A stretch of DNA of 64,000 nt from Sphaerulina vaccinii (lineage: Eukaryota > Ascomycota > Dothideomycetes > Mycosphaerellales > Mycosphaerellaceae): the NCBI GenBank assembly GCA_022570795.1, contig JAKUDP010000023.1, positions 868,001 through 932,000 of the forward strand, read 5' to 3'. The stretch's first letter is position 1. Every line of letters begins with the position of its first letter. The translations under genes and the position numbers were made by a program. Under the pieces are notes generated by a model. The model had not been told where the DNA came from. It made no database searches and worked only from the letters and a program-made list of their open reading frames with translations. Positions 10,543-23,200 of this stretch are shown here, in pieces.

Positions 10543-11131
10543 TCAGAGTACCGGAGATGCTGCTTCATCCTTCGCAATCTCCTCTTTCAACCACCTGGCC
10601 TCTGCCTCCATCTCCTCCTTCGTCCTTGGCTTCCGCTCATCATCCTGAACCCACTGCTTCGCCTCTCTCTTCTCAGCCTCCTTCTGATGCCCTCCCACGT
10701 TCCCCTCTTCACCTTCTAGCCAACCATGCACCTTGTCGCCCTCTCCAGGGTCGCCCTTCACTCTCGGAATGACATGACAATGCACATGAGGCACGCTTTG
10801 GCCTGCAGCTGCACCGTCCTGTACTGCGATATTGAAGGCTTCGGCCTTGTAGACTCGTTTCAACGTCTTCTGTATGCGCGTGACTGTGTTGAAGAGGTCG
10901 CTGATTTCTTCTTGAGTCAAGTCCGAGAGGTGAGGCTTCACGCGGAGAGGCGAGACGAGAACATGGCCTGGTAGAAGGGGTTTGAGGTTCACAATGGCGA
11001 AGGAGAGGGGGGTGGTGTGGAAGACCTTTTTCTTTACTTAGCCTATGTCTTCATACTAGGCTTGTATGGGATGATCACTGTACTTGAGAGGTGACGTTGA
11101 AGGACGCGAACTTGATGACCTGTTTCGACAT
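10543..11131 (-). CDS. HNT2: HIT-family bis(5'-adenosyl)-triphosphatase (Fhit/Aph1 type)
   Basis: Two exons. The 16-codon exon 1 (11131-11084; MSKQVIKFASFNVTSQ) is spliced through a 58-bp intron (GTACAG donor, GCTAAG branch, AAG acceptor) to exon 2, 11025-10543. The 176-aa product matches fungal Fhit homologues: VFHTTPLSFAIVNLKPLLPG at the N-terminus and the histidine triad HVHCHV at residues 96-101, preceded by QDGAAAGQSVP. These enzymes hydrolyse diadenosine tri- or tetraphosphates to AMP plus ADP or ATP; the central histidine (98) forms the nucleotidyl intermediate. The C-terminal third (from about 125) is a charged Glu/Lys helix, longer than in the yeast enzyme. The symbol is by family resemblance. 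Confidence 0.9.
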
Positions 11132-11290
11132 AGTGGAGGAGGTGTTGTCGTTGTTCATGAGAGTGTAGGAAGGAGTCTGTAAGTGAATAAAAAGGAGCCT
11201 CGGCCTTTGAACGCGTCACGTCATCTCCACTGTTCACTCTTCTTTCCTCGATTGTCCGCCTACATGTACCTACCTGGACTACATTTCGTG

Positions 11291-11973
11291 ATGGCCAAAG
11301 CAATAGACATGCGCGCAGCTGCCGCAAAGTTCTTTACAGCTTCACAGTTCGCTGTCGCTGGTGCTTCATCGGACCGTGCAAAATTCGGGCATCGCATCTT
11401 CGCCTGGTATCTCGATCACGATCTTCCAGCAATACCAGTGAACCCAACGATACCCAACATCACTTGCCAGAATAGGAACTTCGATACTGCGCCTTCGCCT
11501 TTAGCAGTCTCAAGTCCCAAGACCACCAGTCTCAGTGTCATCACTCCTCCACCAGTGACTGCCAAACTACTGCAAGAAGCCAAAGAAGCTGGTATTCTCT
11601 CTGTATGGCTACAACCAGGTAGCTTCACCGACAAAGAGCTTGATTATGCCATAGAGAACTGGCCTGACGCTGCTGTTGGAGGCTATGCAGATGGCACAGT
11701 AGGCCACGAGGGTTGGTGTGTGCTTGTCGACGGAGACACTGCCATAGATGCTGCGAGGAAGTTGGAGAATGGCAAACGGCAAGTCTGGGTGACAGTCATC
11801 TTCGATCGTCGGCTAACATGTGCAGTAAAGGCGGACATCGCGTCTCTAAGCGACCCAAGAAAACAGAACCTGTCGTTGGGAGAAAAGCCAGAGTCAAGAA
11901 ACATGTTATGGATCGCATTGGTAGAACCGAGCATATGAACATCAGAAGAGTACTGGCCAACCTGGAGGGATAG
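11291..11973 (+). CDS. CoA-binding domain protein (YccU-like Rossmann fold)
   Basis: The ATG at 11291 is followed by the CoA-binding signature: FFTASQFAVAGASSDRAKFGHRIFAWYL, then PVNPT, PSPLAV, LSVITPPPVT and GILSVWLQPGS, all standard blocks of the family. The first exon ends at 11778. The best continuation uses a GC-AG intron, 11779-11825 (47 bp, donor GCAAGT, branch GCTAAC, acceptor CAG), giving a basic C-terminal tail (KGGHRVSKRPKK...) that stops at 11973; 211 aa. Using the nearby GT instead ends the protein immediately at NGKRQ. The family binds CoA or a related nucleotide; the substrate in fungi is unknown. The basic tail is unusual and could direct the protein to the nucleus (inference). 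Confidence 0.8.
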
Positions 11974-13017
11974 AGACCTAAGTCCAGGCGAAAGTCAACA
12001 GATACGATATCCCTGCGGTCACGTCGAAGTACCAGTGCACCGCTGCTCCATCGGCGACACAGCACCTCTTCGCAACGACTCTTGGATGGAGAGTCTATGG
12101 GTGAAGCAACACGACCAGTGAGACGCGTAAGCTTCAACAACCGCGTTCAGACCATTACGATACCAGCCGTACCTGGAGCTGGCCGCAAGGTCGGCAAACG
12201 CAAAGACGCCAGGGACGCGAAAGGTAAATCTCAAACGCAGGTCACAGAATGCCGAAAGCACAATCTGTCGAGATGAAGAATGCTTCTACGACGAAAGGAG
12301 TCATTCGAACTAAGTAATCTTGCTTCGACGAGGCATTCTTCTACCATGAAGTAATACGATGCTGCAAATACTGGCCATATACCATATTGCAAAAGGCTAG
12401 CGGTCGTCATCGCGAACTCGAAGCATCTCCAAACACAGCACTCGGTCCAATCAGGAACACAATAGGAAGACAGCAACGCTGCACTCGGTGTACAGTAGTA
12501 ATCACTGGAGTATAGTCTCACCAGGGATATAGCATTACGACCTAGAAAGATATAATAGTCGGCACATCTACCTAATCATGAAAGTCTATGCCACTGAGCA
12601 CCACAGCCTGACGTCCATATCACTCATCGCCACTCATAGAACCTTCTCACAGATCACTCATCCACATCCATATCGCGGGCCAAACGAGCCCACCGAACGA
12701 TACAGCCACATCAATCGATCTCCCGACATATGTCCGGCTGTCGTTTGGCAACTACCAGCGACAAGAAAAACCTCCGACTCGCATTCGTACCATCTTCTCT
12801 CGTTCTATACGAGCATCCGACAGACAACCATTAGTTCTCGGACCATACCAGCCAGTCTTGAGTCGCGACTCAGCAAGCCCTATGCCAGACCTAGCATTCG
12901 CTGCAAACAACACACCTCGCTCACTAAACGACTTTCTTTCCTATCCTGAAGAGGCAATAAATCGTATCAGCAACCGAACTCATATCATCTCATCAGTACC
13001 ACGGATCTTCTACTAAC
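11974..13017. other. Mostly intergenic, one doubtful small frame
   Basis: The plus-strand frame 12082-12276 (64 aa, with RRVSFNNRVQTITIPAVPGA and a Lys/Arg-rich end) and a Cys/His-containing frame just before it (YPCGHVEVPVHRC, about 12010) read somewhat like coding sequence and may be exons of a small gene. I could not connect them with convincing splice sites. The remainder shows nothing. Confidence 0.3.
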
Positions 13018-13320
13018 CTAACCTCTACATTGCCAAACCTGTCCCGGACGACCAACATTGCTACAGCTGCCTTTACATCTGGTATTGGTTCCGGATTCGG
13101 TCAGATAACATGCTGCGACACACTTCGCGCCTGTTAGCAAGCAGGTCAGCAGCGTCCGACGACCTCGAAGCAGGATATGAGTGCACATACTGCTGTCCCA
13201 AGTCCCACTAGGTCCATTGATGCCATTATTGCAATTTGCACGTTTCTCGAGAAGCATATCTGGTGTAGCCATGGCGCAAACAAGGCTGATCATGGTCGTG
13301 AGGAGGATGCTAAGCTGCAT
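13018..13320 (-). CDS. Small secreted cysteine-rich protein (effector- or defensin-like)
   Basis: Two exons, 13320-13191 and 13130-13018, split by a 60-bp intron with a good GTATGT donor and GCTAACAG branch/acceptor. The product is 80 aa. Residues 1-17 are a hydrophobic signal peptide (MQLSILLTTMISLVCAMA). A short propeptide ends in LEKR at 24-27, a Kex2-type site. The mature 53-residue part has six cysteines spaced C-x16-C-x3-C-x10-C-x3-C-x11-C, consistent with three disulfides, and a Trp near each end. The paired C-x3-C spacing recalls cysteine-stabilised folds, but the classical CxC of defensins is missing. Secreted and disulfide-rich is well supported; effector or antimicrobial role is inference. 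An upstream in-frame ATG at 13368 would bury the signal peptide and is not preferred. Confidence 0.75.
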   Translation of the reverse strand: MQLSILLTTMISLVCAMATPDMLLEKRANCNNGINGPSGTWDSSMCTHILLRGRRTLLTCLLTGAKCVAACYLTESGTNTRCKGSCSNVGRPGQVWQCRG

Positions 13321-16300
13321 CTTGTCTTGTTCAGTCTTGGCGTTCTTGTCGATGATGGTGGTGATCACAAAGAGGAGAAACAGCGTTTATGTTGATGATG
13401 GTGATGTTGGTGGTAAGTGGACTATGATGGCAATCGACTTCCTATAGGTAGGTGTACTAAGTGCATTTTTCCACGTGGTGGCAGCATGGCGCGCCGTCGC
13501 TGACATCCGCTAAGTAGTTCTAGTTCTTCGATTCTCATTTGCTAAGGAGCGCACCACTCCTAAACTTGAGGTCGATACCTACCAGGATCTCCGCGTGCCA
13601 TACCAAGACCGATGATGATGCGAAGGCTTCACTTCGTCAAGATGTGACGAAAGAGGCTATGCAGTTCTGGCAACCTTGGACTTGGAATGCTCGTGATGCG
13701 AGGTTCTGGCTCTGAGCCAGGCCATTTGTGGCGCGTGTTTCTCAATATCGTCGAATCGTCGAAAACTGCCATCGTGAGAGAGAGATATGTCGGCAGTGGG
13801 AAACTATAAATGTAAACATAGCTGTAGAAGTCTTGATGTACAATAGAGGATATATTTGTTCGGGATTTGTTTCCTCGTAGCAACATCGTTGTACCGCAAG
13901 GGGCCAGCGTCGATCGTAGTCAGAAGAGTGTCCACTGAAGATCCTGTCACATAGTCTGTGCTCACAGGATTGGTCAGAAGACGCCTGGACTGCGCTGATT
14001 GTTCAGCACTCAACCACTGCACAACACACGCGCAGCATGATAGTGGCACTCGGTCTGTTGGTCTGTGCTACGGCTGACCATTTCTCGCTGCTCAGACGTG
14101 AGTGTTCTCTTACTGTTCCGAGAAGCGACAACGCATGGGTCCTGCCTCGGTAGGTCGTGCTCGGTTCTCGAGATGACTCTTAGATTCATGATGCCTCTGA
14201 AGTCCCATGTGTTCACATGAGAAGCAGAAGTGGATGGCCACCAACAAGGTCAACGTAGAATCCCGGTTGATACTGGTGGCTTCATGATGTGACTGCGTGG
14301 GACTCTTGTCGATCGCACGTCTCATCAGTGCGTGAGCATGTCAGCAATGTCAAGATTGTAGGTGTGAGCTGCAACTTCGTGGTACAGATGAGACATTAGT
14401 AGGATCAGCCCGCAGTCTCGGATGATGACATGAACGCGAGTTCGGAGCATTCTCAGCCTCAAAACTGGTAGCGTTGAAGTTCCGGTGAACTCTAGTTGAC
14501 CGCATGTCTGTACAACATCTGTTCATTGGTGATGTCCGCGGCCGCTCGTGTTCCGAATGCCATTTGAAGGCGTGCTGAATGTTGGACTTCCCATGTCTTG
14601 CCAATAATTATGATGTGAAGAAGGCGTGCAGCGATACCTGAGGAGGCTGCGTTGCGGCATTTTCGTGCCAGATGGGGCCCAGTCTGATCGATGGTGGTAG
14701 TGAAGGCGGTGCTCAGCGGCGAGTGAAGGCGAAGCAGATCCCCAATGGGCGGGCAGCTGATGATATATTCCAGTGACAATTCGTCAAGTCTGCGTGCAGC
14801 AGCGGCCAGCACAGACGCGTTACATGGTGCAGTGTGTTCGCCTAGATGGAGTTTGCTCCGAGGTGTGCGTCTCGGGACGAGGTGAAGTCGCTCCGTCGTG
14901 TGTGAGATCTGACCATGTGGTCTCTATCATGACGCTGACCAGGAAACGTCAACCATAGAACCCAGCAACCTGGAAGCGATGGCGTGCATATTGCTGCCCG
15001 AACTTGCAGTAGTGGAGCATGGCTCCTTAGTGACCACTGCTTGTCCAGAGATCGTGTGTTGGTGAGCAACAACAAGTCGACGGCTAGAGGTCCTGCGCAG
15101 GTCGTAAGGCTAGGATGCAGGAGTTGGTCCTAGGCGAGCAGGAACGCCATTGAACTCTCTTTCATGTTTCCTCCACGCCTTAGGTAACCAGTACAAGTTA
15201 TGCAGGAGTGACAATGTCAGCTCAATGACTTAAGTGTTCAACGCCACTATCGATGAAGTAGTCTTCCCCGTCGGCATTCGTCTGCTACACACAAATCGAT
15301 CAATGATCGAGTATAATGATTGATGCGCAGGAAAGTGCAATCGCAGTCGGTACGAACGGGAAACGTCAATGCCTTATTTGGGAGGTCCGATCGTAGCTTG
15401 AGATGGCTGAGAGCCAAGAAAGTATTGATGCCGCGCTTGACGCGTGGGGGTGATGATCATCTAAGAATGAAACCACTCGCTGACACGAAACAGTTCGACC
15501 TTGGATGATCAAGATCGTGTGCGTGCTCGCCGTTCGCCTTCAGCATTGGGAATCCGGGGAAAGTTTCGATCTGGGGGAATGGAAGAAGTTCGTGCAATAG
15601 CAGATCGTGAAATCGTGGTCATCATCGGCTCAGCGCAGCATCGTGCCACTGCAGTTGTCATATCGCATGTGCAGCCAAGCAAAGCAGGCGGTTACACTGA
15701 CGACGGTCAGCAATTAGGGTCGTGCGCTTTCATGGCTTTTCCGAGTGTTCCTTCTTGAGGTTTCTGTTAGTTGTGAGAATCAGTTGCGATTATTCTCAGC
15801 CAACTGTTCCGGGTAGAAGGTTCAGGTCAGCATGCAGGCCGCACAGGACCTGCGCCGTTTTCGTCGTCCAGCATGCAACCATAACCTGCATAGAGTTCAA
15901 CCTTTTCTCGCAATGTGCGTCAAAACCACGAGGCGCTTGTGAGCTTGTTGCCATCGCAGCTCGCCGAGATCGTAGTGCTGAGCCTATTGGAGCAGAACGT
16001 GTTTCGTGAAAACAGGCCTACGCCGTCTGTTCGTGATGATGTGAGCCTGTCGTAATTCCGGATCGAATTGGCTTGCTTGAAGAGGCGTTCTGGTGCGGTC
16101 TTGTAAGATGGAAGTTGCTGATGAAGCCAAGACCACTTCGCTTCCCCGCTATTCAGCCTATGCACATCGGATGCAAGCCTGCAAGAGTGTTTCGATCTTG
16201 CTGCGGTCGGTGCTTGGATGATCTGGCTTGCAAAGTCTGCCTGGACCAATGGCAGCCCGCAGAAGTCAGCAACATATCCTCGATGTAGGCGTAACTCTGC

Positions 16301-16993
16301 TGCCGCTTTCCCTATGTACAGTAGTACTCCGTCCCTGCCGGGTCGTCGACGAGGAATAGTAGCCCTGTGAGGCGCATTTCGGCGTCGATGGAATAGGATG
16401 AATGGTGCTGATGCCACCCCCACGCTGCGCGTCTTTGAGTTCCCCCACCTCAGACAGTGAAGCCTTCAGGGCTCAGCCGCCTCATCCATCGGCCTCTCAG
16501 CAGCAGTACTTGTAGCAAGACAACAAGAACCTCCGCCAGTCGTGAGATCCTGTACGACGAGGCGTGGATCAAGCTCCGTTGCCTCTCGGATCGCATTGGC
16601 AGCCGGTTCTCGCGCAATAATTGGGCCCACCTCCGCTTTCTGTGTGACCAGGATTCATTGCGAGGCTGATCTTGTGGTGGTCATCCAGCCATAGCAGTCT
16701 CGTGCCTGCTTGCCCGCCCTCCATTCTCTGTCCGTCATCCATTGCCCCTCGTGACTGCCTGAAGGAGGACGCCGCCGTCTCGCTGCACACGCATACCACC
16801 GACGCCTGCTGCAGCCGGGAGATGACGACGACGTCTGCGAGACACTGCAACCCAAGCAGATTGATGCACCGCCGGCCAGCAACGAGCAATTTCCGACACA
16901 CAGCGACATTTCCTGCGGCAGCAGTACGCACAGCAGGTGGACTGCGACCGAGAGCTGCGACGGGTACTGGTACTGCATACGCGCAGCGTGACG
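13321..16993. other. 3.7-kb gene-poor stretch
   Basis: No frame on either strand shows a recognisable domain, signal peptide or splice-linked coding pattern. Frames are short and mutually overlapping. The stretch from about 16440 to 16990 is the likely promoter and leader of the transcription factor that starts at 16994. I see no obvious transposon ends or long repeats. It may hold non-coding RNA or long regulatory DNA. Confidence 0.5.
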
Positions 16994-19900
16994 ATGAACG
17001 GAGGCCCGTCGAAGAACGTGGATGCGGCGCCGCAAGGTTCGCGGCCCGCCAGTAGTAAAGACGACGATGAGGTGGAGATGGAGGACGCCGAACACGAAGT
17101 TGACGAAGGGCTCTCCAACAAGAGATCGAAGAAGAAGCGACGAGTGATCAAGATCACGGACAAGAAGTATGAATGCCCGCAGCCCGAGTGTGGCAAGAGC
17201 TACTCTCGCGCAGAGCATCTGTATAGGCATCAATTGAACCGTTCGTATTCCCAAAGTCAAACCATTCGTTGCGACACTGATCGCAAAGCTGACCGTAGCC
17301 AACAGACACGCCGAAGCAGATATACCATTGCGACTTCCCCGGATGCGAGCGCCATTTTGTACGGGCAGATCTGTGCGCGAGACACAAGGAGCGCCACACG
17401 GCCAAAGGGTCTCATCTGCAACGCAAGGATGCCTTCATGAGCAGTCAACGGCAACAGCACGGGAACTCGATTGGGACAAATGACTCTGGCACATCTGGGG
17501 CGACTCCCAACATTTCATCGTCGCCGGTGGACTCGGCGCATCCGGGCCAGCAATCGTCTTACCAGGAATCGAATCAGTATACACCTGTCTCGCAACAAAA
17601 CCCAAGCCCATATACAACAGGTGGCGATCAACAGCATTATCCTGAGCAATCTCAGCAGAATCAACAACTCCCTCCACTGCAGTCAGTGCAGACAGCCGGC
17701 GCATCTGGTAGGGATGCTCAGCTCGCCTCTGGATCATACAGTGCTTACCCAACGACTACCTTTCCCAATGGACAAACCATGCCCTCTCAGCCGCCTGCGG
17801 ACGGGCGGCGCTATAGCATGGACAGCAGGTCCAGTCGCCCTGCAACGATGACGAATGGATATACGCAGCCACTCCCAATGCATCCGCCACCAGTTCCTGG
17901 TCAACAGGTGCCCGGTGCGATGTATACACAACAGGCATATCAGTCACAGGGACCGGCGTTGCAGAGCCAGCAATATCAGACGACCTCTTCCAGCACGGCT
18001 CTCCCACCTCTGCCACCCTTTGGCATGCCGCCACCTTCGAACGCCATGTCACCGCCCGCTGTGCCATCAGGTTATACATACCAGATGAGCGGCGCTGCGT
18101 CGAACAATATGTTGCCCGAGTACGATGACTTCACCGGACAGTTTACTGGCAACTACAATGCCATGCCTGTCTTTGGCATGGATGGCTTCAATCGCTCGCC
18201 GCCGGGCATGGACGATTTCTACTTCGCGACACTACTGGACAGTGGCGGCATGCAGCTTGACGTGCCTCACACGCCGCCCGAGCCTGAGGTATATGGCACA
18301 CAGGTGCCTGGAGTGCCTTTGCCTGAGATTGAGCCCAATGGCACGACGCCAGATGACCGCGCAACCATAAACACAGACGAGAAATCGCCTGAAATTTATG
18401 CCATGGACTTGAGTCTGCGAGAGAGCGGTCTGTCAGAACACAAGCAGAAGCGACTCATTGCCATGGTAGAGTCATGGGAAGATATCGAGCGCATGCCTGG
18501 GCGCACGATGAAAAAGGTCATTTTGTCTGGTAACCAGTCAGATTCGAAGCATCCGCTGAGTATGGATATGCTGAAGACATATCTCACTAGCTTCTGGATT
18601 CACATACATCAGCAGATGCCCATCATGCATCGGCCCTCCTTTAACGCAGATTCATGTCCTGATCTGCTCTTGCTAGCGATGATGTGTCTCGGCGCGTGCT
18701 GTCTGGACCGAACGCACACAACCGAGCACATCAACATATGCGCGGAGTTGTCCTTCTTCTGTGCCTATCACATCAGATGGGAAGTCTTCAAGGACGCAGA
18801 GTTCAGACCCGTGGCAAGGCTGTGGACATTTCAGACAATGCTTCTTCTCGAGCTGTTCGAGAAGATGTACAGCACCAGAGCGCTACACGAAAGGGCACAT
18901 GTTCATCATGCCACGACGCTTACCGTTATGCGACGAGGCTCCTCACTCATAGGGCGTGGTGCGAATGATGAGGCTATGTCAGATCCGACCAGAACTCCAC
19001 CTGGACCAAATGGTAGCATCAACACAAGTGGCCAGAATACCCCCGACGAGTGGTGGAATCGATGGATCACTGCAGAGGCGACCCGTCGCGTTGCATACGC
19101 TGCCTTCGTCATCGACTCTACACATGCAACGCTCTTCGGTCACTCTGCGATCATGTCACCGCAGGATATGCGTCTGCCATTGCCCTGCGATGAAGCACTC
19201 TGGGGTGCTCAGAGTGGTGCTGAGGTTCAGCGTGTGGAGCAAAGCCTTGCAGCTAACGGGTTTCAGCGCACGACGTTCCTGGATGGGCTGAAGAAGACGC
19301 TCAACGGCCAGAAAGTTCGTACCAATGTCTTTGGGCGGGTCATCTTGATGTCTGGGTTGCTCAACGTGACATGGCATATGAACAACCGCGACCTGCAAGT
19401 CTCAGCCATCTCCGCGCAGAGCACCATGGGCAATCCTGCCAGGTGGCGTACCAATTTAACCCATGCTTTCGACTTCTGGCGTCGTGACTTCGACGAGAGC
19501 CTCTCTGTCACATCCGAAGGCAGCATGGTACCAGCAGAGCAACCGAGCAACAAGTCAACTTGCCACAAAGATCATCGGGATAACGTCTTCGAGTCGCGGA
19601 CATGTCTGCACAGTCTGGCCCACATGGCAATGCATGTCGATATCGTGGACTGTGAGATGTTTGCAGGATCCGAACGTGCACTTGGACGCTTGGTAATCGA
19701 GTCAGATCGGGTAGCCGCGCAGAAACGTATGCGCGACTGGGCGCAGTCTGCTCGCGCACGCGATGCTGTGTTCTATGCTTTGAAGTTCCTTTGCGAGGTC
19801 CTGATACCAGAGTGGGATCCGACGAGGCCTGACGACCAGCAGAAGCTTTCGGAGACTTGCACGTACAGTGCGAGAGACGACTATTTGTTGAATCGTCCTT

Positions 19901-20277
19901 ACATCTTGTACTTCGCCTGCATGATCGTATGGGCTTACGGCTATGCGCTCGATGGACCGATTGTGTCGAACAAGTACAGTCTCATGCCTGCAGAGGCGCA
20001 AGTTTGGGACATGCACGAGTATTTGTGTCGCCTTGGTCGCAGTACAGTGCCCGATGATCTGAAGTCTTTGAAGGAGCGCAATCGTGTCGTTGGCCTTCTG
20101 ATCTTGATGCGCAAATGTTTCGAAAGACCTCGCTGGGAGCTTCTTCACGAGTCGAGTAAGATGCTGGCGTCGTGCATGGAACTTCTGTGGCCTGGAATCA
20201 ACAAGGAACTGAAGGACTATGAAGAGCAACAGGAGAAACAACAAAAATTGAAACAACAATCACAACAATATGCATGA
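16994..20277 (+). CDS. C2H2 zinc-finger / fungal-specific transcription factor
   Basis: 1072-aa regulator in two exons, 16994-17240 and 17306-20277. The 65-bp intron (GTTCGT donor, CAACAG acceptor) falls inside the first finger: the last zinc ligand, His83, is made by the junction codon. Finger 1 has C61, C66, H79, H83; finger 2 has C91, C96, H109, H113. An acidic segment and a basic KRSKKKRR nuclear-localisation-like run (about 43-50) precede the fingers. A Gln/Pro/Ser/Met-rich low-complexity region (about 120-350) follows, then the Fungal_trans middle homology domain, starting near MDMLKTYLTSFWIHIHQQMP and MHRPSF with LLLLAMMCLGACC. The C-terminus is Gln-rich. C2H2 fingers joined to Fungal_trans define a known ascomycete class. 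Targets cannot be read from sequence. Confidence 0.9.
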
Positions 20278-23200
20278 CTGGGAATGGGAACAAAAATGGG
20301 TATAGGCAGGCAGGCCTTCTGATCATGATTATGAAACAGGAAAAGCAGAACACAGGGTGGCTATCTGTGCTATGGCATGCATGGGAATGGATATGGGATA
20401 TGGATATGATGGGAACTGGACAAACTGGGATGGAATTTGGCGTACAACTTGTGACTCTTTCGAGATCTGGGAGGCATTTGTGATACCCTTGCATCGATGT
20501 GTGTTCTGCTGCTCTTGCGTCTGCTTTTGCTTGCTTATTCGGCTGTTTGACGGCTGTTGACTGTACATTCTGTGGAGGATAGTGTAGTGTCGCACGACTG
20601 TGTATTGCAATGTACGAGTGAAGTCGAAGTCTTGTTCGGATATCGGAAGCAATTCTTTTCCTTGACTGCCATCTGCGGACTGCGCTCCTGTATCAACGAC
20701 ACTGTCGAAGTCGCCATCGTCTCAGGCGCCGAACTCAAGTTCTCCATGGCCAGGAATAGTATTTGACGAGTCGTGGTCGCTAGCTCGTTGTGACGATGTT
20801 CGGCAAATTGTCATCTTCTGCACGTCGTGAGTCAGTACCGCAGCTGTGAGGGTCTTGTATGCGGACTTCGTGCCGTGATGGTATGAGCGTAAGATCTGAG
20901 ATCTGGGAGATGTCGCGGGCATGCTGTCGATATATGCTCAAGACCATCAAGGTTGTTATCAGAAAGGTTGTCATGCTGATAGCAAATCCGAGTACCTGGG
21001 GAGCGGCGAACAGGCGGTGAGGATCCCACGTCCACGCAAGGTCGTCAGCCATGTCATCTGTTTACGATATTTGTACTACCACTCTGATGCACCCAATCTT
21101 GTGGGTAGTCCAGCGTGGAAGCCGCGCAAGTCCTCCACGCTGAGACATCAATGCTGTTGTCTATTCATGGAGTGCGCTTCGTTATCCACAACATACCGGG
21201 ATCATCTTCATACGAAGTCGGCACCGCACATGTCACCTGCTGCCGGCCGCGGGCCGATGGTGAAGCACACAGGACATGCTTGCAAGTTGGCCCAAAGCTG
21301 CAGACAGTGCACACTGTCGGATCGCATATGTAGAACATGACTCGGCTCCTGGCTTGTGATGGCAAGATTGGAGTCCTTGATAAGCCGGACTGGGCGCCGA
21401 GTGATATTGTACACACACCTGTAGTGAATCTGATGATTCTGACTATGAGTAGTCCACAAGTCAACAATCATCCGGTCTTGTCGTGAATGACATGCTCAGC
21501 TGGCGCAGCTCTTCTGCCTCAAATCAGTAGCTAGAGGACCTAGTAAGCATCTTTGGAGACGCAGGCTGTCGCATCAAGTGTCTGTTCTCAAGCTCAGCGC
21601 CGTATTGAGCGCGAGCTTGGTGAGACACCGAAGAGACGGTATGCCTTCTGCCCACTGCTTTTCTCACTATACCCAGGAGATGCTGGGAGTGATGATACGC
21701 GTTGACACACTTGCTACCGTAGAGGCCTCTTTTTGAGTGCCAAGCGTCAACCAAGTAGCAAAGCCGGTTAGCACTCAACAAGCGATTGTCAAGGTGTCCT
21801 TGACTTTGAGAACGTCCCATTCAAGTAAGCATCCTGACACACATCCCAACGGGGAAGCACAATGCGACCGCATAGCAAAGATGCAATCTCTTTCGGAACG
21901 AGTTGCGACGTTCCTCGTTCAACGACCCGCAAGAATCACTGCTTCTAGATCTTCTCTGTGACAGAGCGGAATAGCTGGTACTTTGTGGAAGAGGATGTAT
22001 AAGGCATAGGAAGGCCGTTGCCAGTAAGCCAGTGGATGTGAAGGGGACAGGATCATCCGCAGAGCCGTTGTGTGAGGGCGTGGAAGGGACGTAGCTATCT
22101 TCCATGGCTTATAGCTGCGCGTAAAGGCCACCTTACTTCCGGCAGGTCGGATACTGCAGCTTCTTGACAAACCGGAGTTCGCTGAAGCACCAGCAACATG
22201 TGCAGTCTGGATTTCGTGCCGGGGAGAGTGGTACTTGTGACTGGTCCTTGTGGTTGTAGGAGGTGAAGTTGTCTTTGGTCGTCCCAAGACGTTCTCGCCA
22301 ATTTCACGGCTCCATGTTTTCTGCAGATCGCATCCAATCGCCGATTCTCTCTGTCCTCATTGGGCTTGAAAGTATGAGAAGAGCAATTGAGCACACTGCA
22401 GCGTCCACCGTAGGCTTTTGATCACACCTCCAAGCGAGATGTCAAGTCGAAGTCTGAAAGCGTGAAGCACGCTGTACGCGAGCCTTTGTATCAAGTTAGC
22501 CTTGGGAGTCAACAAGGGATTCGGCACAGACAGCTTTGGAAGCGAGGTGGATACCTTTAGAGCTCCCGATTGCACGGCGGCGGTGTTTGGGACCACTCCA
22601 GCACAATCTCGAGATCTCAGCAGGGAGTCGCCCAGGACAAATTTCACTGTGATATCTTGCCAGCCCCAGATCAGGAAGGAAGTGTTCCAGTTCGTATCGA
22701 AGTGTGAAGTGTGAAGTCTGAAGTGTTAATACTCGTTCTACATGAAACATAGCAGAAAGTTACCATTTACATCGCGTGGCCGCCCAAGTCCTTATCAAAT
22801 TATCGCTCGCAGCAATGCGAACGGCCATGCGTCATCTTCTTTCAAAACCACCCAACCTCACAACGGCCGCACTTTTCTATTTGCAGAGCACGTGAGAATC
22901 TTCAGACCTCCGGGGGAAGAGAAGGGCCAGCATCGGCTCTACTTTCGCGTTCGTATGATGGATAGTTGATGATGGTGATGATGACCAGAATCTTCGATAG
23001 TAGCTTGTCGCGCACTGCGGTTGAAGAGATGGCTTCATGGCCAGACTGGAGCCATACTGTGCCACTGACCAGGGCCCTGGTATGGCGGCCACAGGCGGGT
23101 TGTACTTCGCGATGAGAGCAGGAATACGCATATGAGGAACCGCTAGTCTCGATTTTGCGTAGGCAAAGCCACCATCCACCCCTCCTGCAGTGGTGCTGCA

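Noticed and set aside
13321..16993. Possible degraded transposon in the gene-poor stretch
   Set aside because: I found no terminal repeats, transposase or reverse-transcriptase motifs, and no skewed base composition that would support it.
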